Under the pieces are notes generated by a model. That model worked only from the letters and a program-made list of their open reading frames with translations, had not been told where the DNA came from and did no database searches. A stretch of 64,000 bases of DNA from assembly GCA_014529385.2 (NCBI GenBank), contig CM043963.1:109284912-109348911 (forward strand), given 5' to 3'. The DNA is from Adiantum capillus-veneris. Its lineage: Eukaryota > Streptophyta > Polypodiopsida > Polypodiales > Pteridaceae. This document shows positions 1 through 10,008 of this stretch, one piece after another (the stretch's first letter is position 1; the number at the start of each line of letters is the position of its first letter). The translations under genes and the position numbers were made by a program.

Positions 1-2
1 CT

Positions 3-1271
3 TATGCCGGGCATCGGGGAATTGCTTCCACCACTAGTGCCCTCGAAAGGTATTTCTTTTGGCCAACACTCCGTGCGGACATTGAAAAACATGTACGTGA
101 GTGTTTAGTCTGCCAAAAAGTAAAATATGACAGACATAAAGTTTATGGCAAGCTTCAGCCACTCTCTGTGCCTAACACGCCATGGGAAAGTATTGCCATG
201 GATTTTATTACGGATCTTCCTCGATCCAAGAATGGAAATGATGCAATCTGGACTATAGTAGACAGATTTAGTAAGCTAGCACATTTTCTTCCAGTAAAGA
301 AGACGATCAAAGCTGATCACATGGCTAGAATATTTCTAGCTCAGATTTTTAAATACCATGGATTGCCAAAGACTATTGTCAGCGATAGAGATCCCCGCAT
401 GACTAGTCTATTTTGGCAAGCATTGTTTGAAAACTTGGGAACTAAGCTTGACCTTTCATCAGCTTATCATCCTCAAACAGATGGTCAAAGCGAAATCGCT
501 AATGCCACTGTTTTAGATCTCCTCAAGTGCTATGTTTCCGAATGACAATCCGAATGGGAACAGTACTTACCAATAGTTGAGTTTGCGTATAATAATACCA
601 TACATTCCTCAACTGGTAAAGCTCCCTTTGAAATTATTTATGGGAAGCCACTCTTACTTCCTATTATGGTTACCAAAGAAAACATCTTTGCCGTAGATGA
701 ATTTGTGCACAATATTGATATTGCCCATCAACAAATAAAGCAAGCGATTCTTCGTACTCAAGAGCAACAGAAGAGAAAAGCGGACAAGCACAGAAGGAAT
801 CTCAATCTAGAAAAAGGACAATATGTCCTGCGTCGGTTTGAGAAAGCTAGATTGAAAAAGCGGGTCGGACAAGGGAAAGTTGTCAAACTTTCCCATAGAT
901 TTTACGGCCCTTTCAAAATTACAGATAAAGTCAATGACGTGACTTTCAGCTTGGATTTGCCTTCTCACTGGCGCATCCATAGTGCTTTTCATGTCAGTCT
1001 TCTCCGACCATATGTTGGACCTCCTCCAGTGGCGCCAGTACAAGAAGATCCTCCAGAAGTCGAAGAGACTGAGGAAATCCTTCAACCTGAACAGATAATA
1101 CACCACTCGGAGAGACAACTCAAGTCGGGGAGTCTACATCGGAAGTATTTAGTCAAGTTCAAGAATTACACTCCTTTAGATGCAAAGTGGATGACTGCGT
1201 CCGATCTTAAGGACTACCCAGACATCTTGCACAGTTATGTTGACGCTCTACAGTTGAGGTCAAGTGTTTAG
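3..1271 (+). pseudogene. Ty3/gypsy chromovirus integrase and chromodomain (3' end of pol, element C1)
   Basis: The frame is open from the window edge except for one in-frame TGA at 543-545. It shows the C-terminal half of the integrase HHCC zinc finger (AGHRG, then CLVC), the catalytic core with D in MDFITDLP, D in VSDRDPR and E in HPQTDGQSE, and a C-terminal chromodomain (from about 1075, EEILQPEQI to KWMTASDL). This order is the signature of chromoviruses, whose chromodomain steers integration to modified histones. The element is truncated on the left by the window. It is followed by a purine-rich tract and an LTR start, so this is the true 3' end of the coding region. The single stop suggests a fairly young but dead copy, unless it is read through. 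Confidence 0.92.
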
Positions 1272-1283
1272 AACCAAGAGGGA
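1272..1283 (+). other. polypurine tract of element C1
   Basis: Purine-rich AACCAAGAGGGA lies directly after the pol stop and directly before the LTR start TGTAAC. Position and composition fit the plus-strand primer of an LTR retrotransposon. Confidence 0.7.
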
Positions 1284-1443
1284 TGTAACTATGTCAGACT
1301 TTGTAAATAATTAATTTATTTACGAGAAAAGAATTATCTAATTAGTTGCGTGCACATCAGAATAGATCTAGCAGTTTGTGGGGCCTCAGGTGCGCCCAAG
1401 TTTGGGCCAGAGCACCTCAGGGAGAGCCTAGCAAAAAAATACA
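1284..1443 (+). repeat. 5' part of the 3' LTR of element C1
   Basis: It begins TGTAAC right after the polypurine tract. The first ~160 bp match, as reverse complement and with only a few differences, 2697-2841. Homology ends near 1443, where another repeat begins, so the LTR is interrupted or truncated. Confidence 0.75.
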
Positions 1444-1452
1444 TGATACCAC

Positions 1453-1660
1453 TGTCACAAAAATACGGAAACGTAAACTGACTTTTAATTGTACTTCAAA
1501 TACTCAAGAGAATTGAAGAGAGAGAGAAAAAGCTTGACACTTCATTGGGGACCAGAAGATGGGCTGGTCCCCCCCCCCATAAAGAGAATATCTTTATTAC
1601 TAAGGGAGAATCTTTACAAGCGGGGCGAAAGCACGTCCTCTATTCTTTCTTGTCCTTTTT
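1453..1660 (+). repeat. fragment of the LTR family also found at 43472-45335
   Basis: It starts TGTCACAAA and shares with 43472-43656 the ordered landmarks GACCAGAAGATGGGCTG, a C-run, TAAAGAGAA, CTTTATTA and GGGAGAATCTTT. Similarity fades after about 1660, and no matching 3' end or target-site duplication was found. Confidence 0.6.
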
Positions 1661-2696
1661 CTGCTTCTGACTGAGAGAGTAGAAGAACTGCTCTCTGACT
1701 ACTGAGAGGATCTATCCTCTTCTGCGAGATTTTGGGAAGCTCTCGTAGGGGAGAGTCTACCTTCCACAAAACTCATCGGAAGCTCTCACGAATGAGGGTC
1801 TATCTTCCGCTAACTGTGCCACTTTGGACGTAATCATTCCTGCAATCAACCAACCACAGAAACATGCAAAACACACACACACACGCTTGCTGTAATTTTT
1901 TGCACATAACCAGAAATTGTTACCTAAGCGCGTTCCAAACTTGGTGTATGTGTAGAGTAGGTAGTGGGGAATGAGATTCTATTAAGACTTTGCTGAAATT
2001 CACCCTAATTCAAGTGATTAGGGGCTGAAAACAGGGAATTTGTAGCAGTTAGACAAGGGAGAAAGAGAGTTTTCTACTACTTTACGCGATGAAACTTCTC
2101 CCAAAGCTGCATGCAACCATGAGAGGCCATGTTCTAGGTGATGGGTGCTCAGCTTGGGGGGGTAGTGCATTGCCAACCTGGCAAGAGGAGGAGGGGCTGC
2201 TCTCTTATAGCCTCCCAGAAGAGGGGGCGCTAGCATGAAGAGAGGGAGAGAGAGAGAGAGATATTGCATGGGAAAGTGTGCCACTTGGCACACTTACTTT
2301 AAAATTTAAAAACCATTCAACTTTTGACTTTAAAAATCCTATGCTAGTTAATCAAATGTGCAATTAAGTGCACAACTGCACACATAGATGCAACAAATGA
2401 AAACTTTATTTGCTCCCTAGTGCATTGCCGTACCAGCAATGCTCTGGCATTACCTGTTCGCACTTGTTTGGCCATTTGGTCCAGTGCAAAATCATTTAAG
2501 AATACTTTTAACTAACTTATCCTAAGGCCGTAAAATAATCAGGTCTTAGGGTTATTATTCTAAGGACCCCATCTCATTCCTGTGCTTGCACTAGCGCGCG
2601 CAATTTTTTCTGAGCGTGAAATCTGAGGCTACTATCTATCCCTTTATTGAAGACCCGATTTCCCAATCACTAGGGCTTCAGGGTATTTTTCTGTTA
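1661..2696. other. unassigned; probably the body of an LTR on the - strand
   Basis: No coding sequence is recognised. Read on the - strand, it continues the LTR that starts at 2841, so part of it (roughly 1920-2696) may be the rest of a ~0.9-kb LTR. Its 3' end could not be fixed. A short CA repeat is at 1871-1884. Confidence 0.35.
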
Positions 2697-2841
2697 GGGT
2701 CTCCCTGAGGTGCTCTGGCCCAAACTTGGGCGCACCTGAGGCCCCAGAAACTGCTAGATCTATTCTGATGTGCACACAACTAATTAGATAATTCTTTTCT
2801 CGTAAATAAATTAATTATTTACAAAGTCTGACATAGTTACA
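2697..2841 (-). repeat. LTR start, inverted relative to the C1 LTR
   Basis: On the - strand it begins TGTAAC at 2841 and matches 1284-1428 nearly base for base. The pair therefore forms a ~145-bp inverted repeat around a ~1.27-kb spacer. The sequence right of 2841 belongs to a different repeat. Confidence 0.75.
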
Positions 2842-3172
2842 CTGATTGCAACCCAAAGTCAACATGAGAAAGGATATGCCAAGGTGACACCGCCCTACCG
2901 CACAGGCGCTCATCATGCTTGTCCCTGTGAAAAGCGACAATTTCATCTGCTGAACAATAGAATGGAGGAACCGGCACCAAAGGAGGATTCTGTAGGAGCC
3001 GGCACCAATGGAGGAGGGCCTGCCGCCAGGAGCCTACAGCAGCAGAGGACAACATTGGGGAGAACATTAGTGCCTGCTCTATATTGTTTTGGTGACTCAT
3101 GTAGATGATGGGAACAACAATGTTCGGTGCTCTTGATGATCTCTTTGCCACAGCTGTGAACCCTAAGGATGT
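2841..3172 (+). repeat. direct repeat unit 1 flanking a G-rich minisatellite
   Basis: It starts ACTGATTGCAACCCAAAGTC and ends at AACCCTAAGGATGT. It is almost identical to 3798-4103 apart from a ~27-bp extra duplication near 2965-3000. The two units bracket the G-rich tract at 3173-3715. Confidence 0.85.
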
Positions 3173-3715
3173 AGGGGCGAGGAGAAGTGAGGGGGAGGGT
3201 AGGGGCGAGGGGGTGGGTAGGGGCGAGAGGGGGAGGGTAGGGGCGAGGGGGGTTGGGTAGGGGCGAGAGGGGAGGGTAGGGGCGAGGGTAAGTGAGGGGG
3301 AGGGTAGAGGCGAGGGGGAAGGGGGAGGGGAGAGGAGGGGGAGGGTAGGGGCGAGAGGGGAAGTGAGGGTGTGGGTAGGGGCGAGGGTGAGGGGGAGGGA
3401 CTAGGGGCGAGGGGGAGGGAGAGGGACTAGGGGCGAGGGCGAGGGGAAGTGAGGGGGAGGGTAGGGGCGAGAGGGGGTGGGGAGGGGCGAGGGGAAGTGA
3501 GGGGGTGGGTAGGGGCGAGGGCGAGTGGGTAGGGGGCGAGAGGGATAGAACAGGGGGGGGGGGGGGGGGGGGTGAGGGGGAGGGAAGGGGGCGAGGGCAG
3601 GGAGGGGGTGGGGTGAATAGGGCGAGAGCTGGACAATGGAGAGGGATAGACAAGGGGGACGACGAGTGGCGGGGGATGATGGAGCTGCTCTCCTCCACCA
3701 GCCTGCATTTACCGT
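3173..3715 (+). repeat. G-rich minisatellite (GGGAGGGTAGGGGCGAG-type), includes a 20-bp poly-G run
   Basis: Degenerate 15-20-bp units of GGGGGAGGGTAGGGGCGAG run to about 3640, with an uninterrupted G run at 3553-3572. Open frames across it are low-complexity artefacts rich in Pro/Ser or Gly/Arg. A comparable G-rich array occupies the same place in copy 2 (50690-51510), so it is part of the element. The strand bias makes G-quadruplex formation plausible. Confidence 0.85.
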
Positions 3716-3795
3716 TTAAGCTTTAAGCTTCTTGCTACAATCTGCAGCTTTAGAAGTGGCCTGTGAGTTATACTGAGCTTCACCATCACTTACCG

Positions 3796-5634
3796 TTACT
3801 GATTGCAACCCAAAGTCAATATGAGAAAGGATATGCCAAGGCGACACCGCCCTACCGCACAGGCGCTCATCATGCTTGTCCTTGTGAAAAGCGACAATTT
3901 CATCTGCTGAACAACAGAATGCAGGAACCGGCACCAATGGAGGAGGGCCTGCCGCCAGGAGTCTACAGCAGCAGGGGACAACATTGGGGAGAACATTAGT
4001 GCCTGCTCTATATTGTTTTGGTGACTCTCATGTAGATGATGGGAACAACAATGCTCGGTGCTCTTGATGATCTCTTTGCCACAGCTGTGAACCCTAAGGA
4101 TGTGTGCATTCTGATTGTGGGTAAGGTCGAGGGGGTAAGGGTAGATAGGTACAAGTAAGGAGCAGACAACTATCATGAGCAAGACAGCTATCATGATCTT
4201 GGAATTCATCTTGCAGAACGGGCTCTGAGAAGGGAGTTTGCTAGACACAGAGGAGAGCTTTGTTGTGGTCGGAGAAGCAGACACCAAAGGGGTTGATGTT
4301 TGAGGGGGAGCGAACTCCTGTAGAGGAGATTTCTTGCTGCTTCTACGCTTCTTCATAGGCTCAGGTGGCTCATTAGGTTTAGTTACTATGGAAACATTTG
4401 AAGAGGGTGTACCTTCAGGCAAAGAGTGAATAGAGACTCCATAACAAGGCATAGGTTTGGTAGCCTCCAGCCACTCCAACAGATCTTTGTCGGACCCTTC
4501 AGGTGTAGTAGGCTGTTCTTGTTCAGGGTTGGTTTCCATTGACAAAGAAACTTGTTGCACCACTGGATCCATACCTCCTTCTAAGAGTCCTTCTAAGAGG
4601 ATGGGTTGCATCGGGGAGCCAGAAGTATGTATCCACATTGCATCGTTTCTGCAATCATGGAGTGCTTTAGTGTGTCGCAGCCATGGTCTTCCAATGAGCA
4701 AAGGAAATCCGCCCTTAACCTGGGGAAGACGAACCACAACAAAATCCAAGTTAAAAGTAAAGTCTTGTACCTGCAGAGGCACATTGTCCACTATGCCCAC
4801 TAGGTAGACTGTCCGCTGGTCGGCCAATGTAATTGTGAAGGGAGCAGGGCGAGTAGGTTGTAGACCTAGAGCTAACATAGTGAACTCAGGCATCAGGTTG
4901 ATGCCAGATCCACCTATCACTGCTGAGAATTGCCGACCTAAAACGGACACTGTCAGGCGAGGGCTTCTATAATCAATGAGTGGAGCAACGGGATTGGATA
5001 TCATATAGGACTCTGATGGTCGCACTGGGAGGTGCCCACCACTAGGACGTGCTCCAGGATAAAGGGACTGAATAACAGCAAGGGTGTCACTTCTAAAATT
5101 TGCATCTAGCCGCAACATGTCATAGAGGGACACTTGTTGGAAAGAGTTCTTCAAGATTGTCTCTGCTGTAAGCTTCTCTTTTTCTACCTGTTGTTCCTTT
5201 GGTACCTTGATCTTCTGTAGATCGGAAACTGCTTCATCAATATCGGAGAGCAAAGATTTGGATTCTTTGATGGCACTGGGGGATGGCTTGTTAACAGCTG
5301 CAGGCAGGGTATCTATTGGTGTGAGATTGTGTGGGGGAGTTGAACTTGATGGAATGCTAAGATCGAGAGTGGCTCTCTGGGCCCGGGTGAGGACGCCCGA
5401 TGGCTCCTCTGCCAATTGCGGCGGCTTATTTAGAGGGGTAACCACGTGGGTAGAAGGGGGCGGCTGAGAAACAATGCTCACTGCTATCAAGTTGAGCTTG
5501 GGAAAGGCAAACTCATTGTGGCTTTGACTTGAGTTCGAAGCCGTGGATGCACGAAGTTTAGGGCAATCCTTACTGGCAATGACGGCAAGGATGGGACCCT
5601 TCTGACAGGGGGCATTTGCTTTGGTAATGCCCAT
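3796..5634 (-). pseudogene. protease-bearing C-terminal part of the gag polyprotein, copy 1
   Basis: 612-residue open frame. Residues ~225-340 are a retropepsin-like fold: a hydrophobic strand, the GGSGINLM flap region, ALGLQP, then PLLIGRPWLR. The catalytic Asp expected before GGS is Ile here (VIGGSG), whereas copy 2 keeps VDGGSR, so this copy's protease should be inactive. Residues ~120-160 are charged and may form a coiled coil. A strongly hydrophobic stretch (MIAVLLMIVVCSLLV, ~483-497) could span a membrane. The last ~110 residues run into direct repeat unit 2 and are probably fortuitous. It lies downstream of the zinc knuckles in a shifted frame. Confidence 0.8.
3798..4103 (+). repeat. 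direct repeat unit 2 flanking the G-rich minisatellite
   Basis: Near-identical partner of 2841-3172. On the + strand its end reads as a short coding-like run (FGALDDLFATAVNPKDV) followed by CILIV and GTAAGG, which looks like an exon edge. It might be captured host sequence; I do not recognise the protein. Confidence 0.8.
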
Positions 5635-6077
5635 ATTCCTTGCATCTGTAGCACAAAATGGGCCGATTCAAAGGGCGAGTCGAAGGGCGAGGTGGACCTT
5701 GCTCTTGGTGCATTGAGTTGGAGGTGGAGGCATAGAAGCTTTGAGGTGATGAGGGAGCAAGGGTATGATAAAAGCTCTGAGACGGAAAAGTACTTGGCAT
5801 ACCTTGCACAGGAGGGGCCACAAGGCGAAACCATGTTGGATGCAGGTGCTGGCCCTTGTTGAAGAGTAGGACCAAGACTTTGCTGTATTTGTCGCAATCC
5901 CTTGAGGTAGTAACAGTTCTTGTCCTCATGTCCAGATTTTTCACAGAAGTGGCAGTAAACCCGAAGGGGGCACTCCTGTGGAGGGTGCCCTGGAGAGCGG
6001 CATGAGCTACACCAAACCGTAGCCTTAGTCTCTTGCTGACCCTTGAGCTCTTCTAGCTCGCGCTTGAGCTGTTCCAA
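5487..6077 (-). pseudogene. zinc-knuckle region of gag, copy 1
   Basis: Two zinc-knuckle-like motifs are readable in this frame (CSSCRSPGHPPQEC and CHFCEKSGHEDKNC, both CX2CX4HX4C). A third, CYRCKEYGHYQSKC, lies in the neighbouring frame at 5570-5944, so a frameshift separates them. Zinc knuckles bind RNA during packaging. The upstream part (ELEELKGQQ) is a charged helix. The matching single frame in copy 2 shows what was lost. Confidence 0.8.
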
Positions 6078-6157
6078 TGCCTCTAAATGTGGAGGCTTCT
6101 CATGTCTAAGAGAGCTGTTCCAATGCCTCTAAATGTGGAGGCTTTTCATGTCTAAGA
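6066..6157 (-). repeat. 46-bp tandem duplication that shifts the gag frame
   Basis: GAGCTGTTCCAATGCC to CATGTCTAAGA occurs twice at a 46-bp offset. Copy 2 has it once (near 53490-53540). As 46 is not a multiple of three, the duplication disconnects gag from the zinc knuckles. Confidence 0.85.
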
Positions 6158-6224
6158 GAGAAGGACCTCTCCTCTTGAAGAGCTCGCTGTAACTTTAGGG
6201 CTTCCAGTTCCCTGCGTAAAGAAG

Positions 6225-6956
6225 TTAAAGGATCAGACTTTCCAAAAACACAGAGGGGGTCTCTATGTGAGGAGGGTTGGTGAACAGCTTCCTAGCCCCC
6301 TCTATCCTCGTAGCAGCTGCGATGAACTCCTCCAGAGTGGCGTCGGGTCGGAGACTCTCTCGTAGCTTTTGCTGAGAAGTTTTGGGAATCGCCTTCTCCA
6401 CCCACTTCTTAACCATAAATTCACTTGGTTGCTGGGGAAGCTTGGCAACCATAGACTTGGTTTTCGTTATAAGTTCGGCAAACGTCTCCTCTGGCTGGAG
6501 CACCATGTTGGCCAACTCATCCAACACCTTCTCTTGGTAGTCACCTGGCCTGAAAGCTGCACAGAACTGTTGTCTTAAGGCTGCCCAAGTTGCAAAATGG
6601 TTCTTTGCAAACTGGCTGTACCATTTGTCTGCTAAGCCATCCAAGGTGGATGGAAAGAGTACCAAATAAGCATCTTCCCTGTTAAGACCACGACCCCTAC
6701 AGAGAGATACAAACCTCCTTGCATGGTCGTCAGCATCTTCTGAAGAGAGTCCTTTGAATGTAGGGAACTTGATGTTTACCTTAGCCAAAACGCTAGCCAA
6801 CGGCTCCATGGCCCCTTGCTGAGCCTGTTGCTCAGTAGCCTGCTGTAGCAGAATAAGAGAGAGTTTTACTGGAGAAGGTGATCTGGAAGATGTGGAACCG
6901 GAGGGAAGAATGGGTGATGTCGTATGTGGAGGTATGGGTGATGAGGTTGAAGGCAT
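6225..6956 (-). pseudogene. retrotransposon gag (capsid) domain, copy 1
   Basis: It shows the plant retrotransposon gag signature: FPTFKGLSSEDADDHARRF, then WYSQF, then W-A-x-LRQQF and AAFRPGDYQEKVLDELANM, and a final ATRIEG helix. It forms the particle shell. The ATG at 6956-6954 is not the native start: those three bases are the terminal CAT of the inserted MITE. The true upstream residues (RRSVERQSALL) lie beyond the MITE at about 7136-7231. Copy 2 carries the uninterrupted version, but inverted. Confidence 0.88.
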
Positions 6957-7127
6957 AGTAACAGGGAATGGCCGTTTTTAGGTCTCCGTTCCCCGTTCCC
7001 ATTCCAAGTTCCCGTTCCGAATTCCCGTTCCGTGTTTCAAACGTGAGTACCCGTAACAGGGAATGGCATTTTGTTCCGCGTTCCCGTTCCCCGTTCCCGT
7101 TCCGGTTTCCCGTTCCTGGTAACTATG
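6954..7127. mobile_element. 174-bp MITE, hAT-like by target-site duplication
   Basis: Perfect 8-bp direct repeats GTTGAAGG flank it (6946-6953 and 7128-7135). The ends are imperfect inverted repeats, CATAGTAACAGGGAA on the left and CATAGTTACCAGGAA read from the right. The interior is built of CCCGTTCC-type units, with GTAACAGGGAATGGC present twice. Copy 2 of the host element has a single PST codon run at the site, showing the empty-site sequence. An 8-bp duplication fits hAT superfamily elements, though the terminal CATAGT is not the usual CAGGG/TAGGG. Confidence 0.88.
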
Positions 7128-7239
7128 GTTGAAGGACTTCTAACAGGTTCCAAGGGTCGTCTCCTGTTGTAGTACTTCAGAGGACTCAGGAGTGCGCTTT
7201 GACGCTCGACTGACCGCCTTGTAAGGGTCATGCAGGGAC

Positions 7240-7560
7240 CACCAAACCAACCAAGCTTTGGGCAAGAAAATCTTGAAGTGGCTGCAAACTGGTCTAGACT
7301 CTACTAGACCAGGCAAGTGACTAGACTAGGCTAGGACGAGGAGGACTAGACTAGGGACGAGGAGGACTAGACCAGGGTCGAGGAGGTCTAGACCAGGGAC
7401 GTGGACATGTTGGACCAGGGCGAGAGAGGACTAGACCAGTTGAACGAGGGCAAGAGAGGACTAGACCAATTGGACCAGGCGAGAGGAGAACAGTGCAAGG
7501 CAAGGTCGGCGAAGCTAGGCAAGGCAAGGTAGACGAAGCTAGATAGACCCAGCTAGCTTC
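7240..7560 (-). repeat. leader minisatellite of gag-protease element, copy 1
   Basis: Degenerate units around GGACGAGGAGGACTAGACCAG and GACCAGGGCGAGAGAGGACTAG. A shorter version (about 54520-54640) sits at the corresponding place in copy 2, between the PBS and gag. No coding sequence is seen. Confidence 0.75.
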
Positions 7561-7596
7561 AAGATTTGCACCTCACAGAGTGAGATTTCAGTTGAG

Positions 7597-7614
7597 GTCC
7601 CACCGTGATCGCCA
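7597..7614 (-). other. primer-binding site, copy 1
   Basis: The - strand reads TGGCGATCACGGTGGGAC, with the TGG...GGGAC layout of a sequence complementary to a tRNA 3' end, 13 nt inside the LTR. It is conserved in copy 2 (54725-54742) except for one base. It is not the initiator-Met site used by the Copia element and chromoviruses here; I cannot assign the tRNA. Confidence 0.6.
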
Positions 7615-7627
7615 AAATGAGAGCACC

Positions 7628-8172
7628 TGTAGCGCAAATAATTTGTCGTGCTCTCTACAGTGGGTGGTCCTCAGTGCAATGTGCGTGACAATCTCACTCA
7701 AACAGACTGAAAAGAAAGAAAACAATAGACATCGACAGAGCTCACAAAGGGCACAACAGTAGACCAGAACATATGACTCGACTATCTCAAAGATTGATAT
7801 AGACTCTGGCGCGGCAGCACACTCAGCTCCAGCCCAGGACTCATAGGTACAATGGGGGTGTCGAGGCTCAATTGTGCCGGGAGGGTGAATCAGTGCTCTG
7901 TGTATAGACTCTCTGCTCTTGACGACGATGCTGGACCAGAGGTGAAGAAGATCATCCTGATGGCCAACCGCTACTACTCATATGTACCACCATAAAGAGC
8001 CACCAACGGCTCATAAATGTCAGCCATGTGGTGACCTGGCCACGACGTCCACTAGACCACCATCGGTACCCTGCCACGTGTCACTCCCAGCCCAGAGGTC
8101 CGTCGAGTGGGAACCAGCCTAGACCAACTGTACTAACTGTGTCCTGTGAAAGTGACACTTTAGCCTGCTACA
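7628..8172 (-). repeat. 5' LTR of gag-protease element, copy 1
   Basis: 545 bp. On the - strand it begins TGTAGC and ends GCTACA, a 6-bp terminal inverted repeat of the TG...CA type. It matches 54756-55339 and 49871-50423. Confidence 0.85.
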
Positions 8173-8191
8173 ACGCGATTACTATTCTCTT

Positions 8192-8218
8192 GGGGGGGGG
8201 GGGGGGGGGGGGGGGGGG
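8192..8218 (+). repeat. 27-bp poly-G run
   Basis: Uninterrupted G homopolymer 19 bp beyond the LTR end. The 8219-8455 stretch after it holds nothing I recognise. Confidence 0.95.
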
Positions 8219-8455
8219 AAGGTATGTCACAACTGTTTAACATGGCATGACTCACATCAGACCGGAGGGGAAGAGGAAGAGCTTACCCTGAAGCTTGCCG
8301 GAATAAAGAGGAGCAAAGCCAAGCCAGAGGGAGCAGTTGTATGGCCCGCAAAATGCACGATCACTACGCTCGTTTGGCCAGTCACAGTCTCTCTCCCTCT
8401 AGAAAGGTGGTCCATTCCAATCTCTTTGTCAGAGCCAGAATCCTCTACCCGTATT

Positions 8456-8503
8456 GATTCTCTCTCTCTCTCTCTCTCTCTCTCAAGGTTATGGTGTTTA
8501 ATA

Positions 8504-8549
<46 letters not shown>

Positions 8550-8571
8550 GTTATGGTGTTTAATACCACCC
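8456..8571 (+). repeat. (CT)n microsatellite with a duplicated LINE 5' edge
   Basis: Two CT tracts (about 8457-8484 and 8505-8546) alternate with two copies of AAGGTTATGGTGTTTAATACC (8487 and 8549). The repeated 25-bp piece is LINE A coding sequence, so the truncation point lies in or next to a CT microsatellite. Confidence 0.85.
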
Positions 8572-10001
8572 CACAGTGGATCAGGAGGTCAACACCTACA
8601 TTCACATACGGCCAGGAGACTGTGGAGTACATAAACGCTTACACTTACCTTGGAGTCGTTTTCAGCGGACCCACATTCTCACTCAGAAGAGCAGCAGAGA
8701 CCAGACTGACTAGAGCCCATGCAGCACTGGGTAGATTGGAGAGGATGTGTTCGCAGGTTCAGTTTTAGGAGCCCCGGACGAAGCTCTGGCTCTTTGACAC
8801 CTTGGTGGCCTCAACATTGCTCTATGGGGCCGAGATATGGGGGCCCTCTTTGGATCACCACGGGAGGTCGGGTCGCACAGACGGATGGGGGAACATGGAG
8901 AAACCTCTCGTCTCTATGATCTCGCGGCTCATTAGAGCCAAGGCATCAGTACCACGGGCCATTATCTGCGCAGAGCTAGCGGCCCCCCCACTAGTGGTGG
9001 CGGCGCTCACCAGATCAGTCTCCTCCATAAACCGCACATGGGAACTTCCCAGAGACAGATATGCTCGCATAGCACTTGAGTCCTCTCGACAATTAGCCAT
9101 ACAAGGAGATCCAACATGCTGGTATGGGGAGATGACATCATGGTTTCAGGCGCATGGGTTCAACATAGACAGGCTGCCACCATTCTAGTACTCGTTGGAT
9201 GCACCATCTCTCATTCTTACACGATCGGAGATCACCAAGCTCATCCGCCAAGACCTGACCCAGCTAGACACCAGGAGGACATGGATACAACCAGCACAAG
9301 AATTGGGCACGAAGATGGCTTTCTACAGAGACCACGTTCTCCAACTTACGGAAGATGGTTTTGTGACAAGACCAAGATACATGGATACCCACTTGTCTCA
9401 TGGGATACGATGTGCTATTGGCCAACTACGCACATCGTCTCACCAGCTGCGGATTGAAATTGGGAGATACAACGGAGTACCGGCAGAGGCCAGGACATGC
9501 CCCTTGTGTGACATGGAACCGGAGACAGAGTTGCATTATACATGCCGTTGCCCTGTCTACTACGAGATACGAGGCCGCTTCCATTGCTTGTTCAGAGAGG
9601 GTTTTGGACCACTCGCAAGAGTAATGGGATACGAAGATCAGAGATGCCCAAGTTTGTTCTTGCTCGACCTGCGCAGACACAGAGAGAGCCTGATGAATGG
9701 CAGGGCTAGCCAGTCTCAAAGACGGATCACAGACTTCTTCAGAGCAGACACAGGACAGCCGCAAGAACCACTCCCACAGCAGAGCTCTCCCTCGTCTCAC
9801 ACCAACGGCACATTGATCGACCGAGCGATTGAACTGGGGAAATCCAGGCGCCCACGACTGCGAAGGACTACACAGCACCGACGGAGGCTACGTCAAAAGA
9901 TTCGGAGCATGCTGGCCAGGCATGCACGACGCCCGATCAGACTACTAACCATGGAGGAAATTGATGAGATTCGCCAACGACCGATGCTAGATTTTTTGTA
10001 A
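8547..10001 (+). pseudogene. LINE A: 3' part of RT and C-terminal zinc domain
   Basis: One frame throughout, broken only by TAG at 8766-8768 and 9186-9188. It reads from the end of the RT palm (KVMVFNTTPQW region) through the thumb (YTYLGVVFSG, LYGAEIWGP) to a C-terminal zinc motif CPLCDMEPETELHYTCRC and a basic tail ending RQRPMLDFL before TAA. LINE B reads CAG at the second stop, so that one arose by C to T. The 5' end (endonuclease, early RT) is missing, as in normal 5'-truncated LINE insertions. The 3' UTR continues at 14033 beyond a Copia insertion. The clade is unresolved. Confidence 0.9.
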
Positions 10002-10008
10002 TAAACCG

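Larger units (their letters stand above)
4104..8172 (-). mobile_element. non-autonomous gag-protease LTR retrotransposon, copy 1 (TR-GAG type)
   Basis: On the - strand, in order: 5' LTR (8172-7628), primer-binding site (7614-7597), leader with a minisatellite, gag, three zinc knuckles, aspartic protease, then the G-rich minisatellite further left. No reverse transcriptase, RNase H or integrase sequence occurs anywhere in it. Copy 2 at 49871-55339 has the same content and intact ends, so the missing pol is a family trait rather than a local deletion. Known TR-GAG elements keep gag but borrow pol in trans; the retained protease makes this one slightly richer. Its 3' LTR is lost: a chromovirus LTR abuts at 2841. 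Confidence 0.8.

Noticed and set aside
2943-3726. Open frames of 70-250 codons in the G-rich array
   Set aside because: They are Pro/Ser- or Gly/Arg-rich translations of a minisatellite, open in several frames and on both strands simply because stops need A/T.
6225-6956. ATG at 6956 as the true gag start
   Set aside because: The three bases are the MITE terminus; copy 2 shows that the reading frame continues upstream through the site.
7240-7560. Repeats that might be a CRISPR-like array
   Set aside because: Units are degenerate, of uneven length, without unique spacers, and sit in a retroelement leader in plant DNA.
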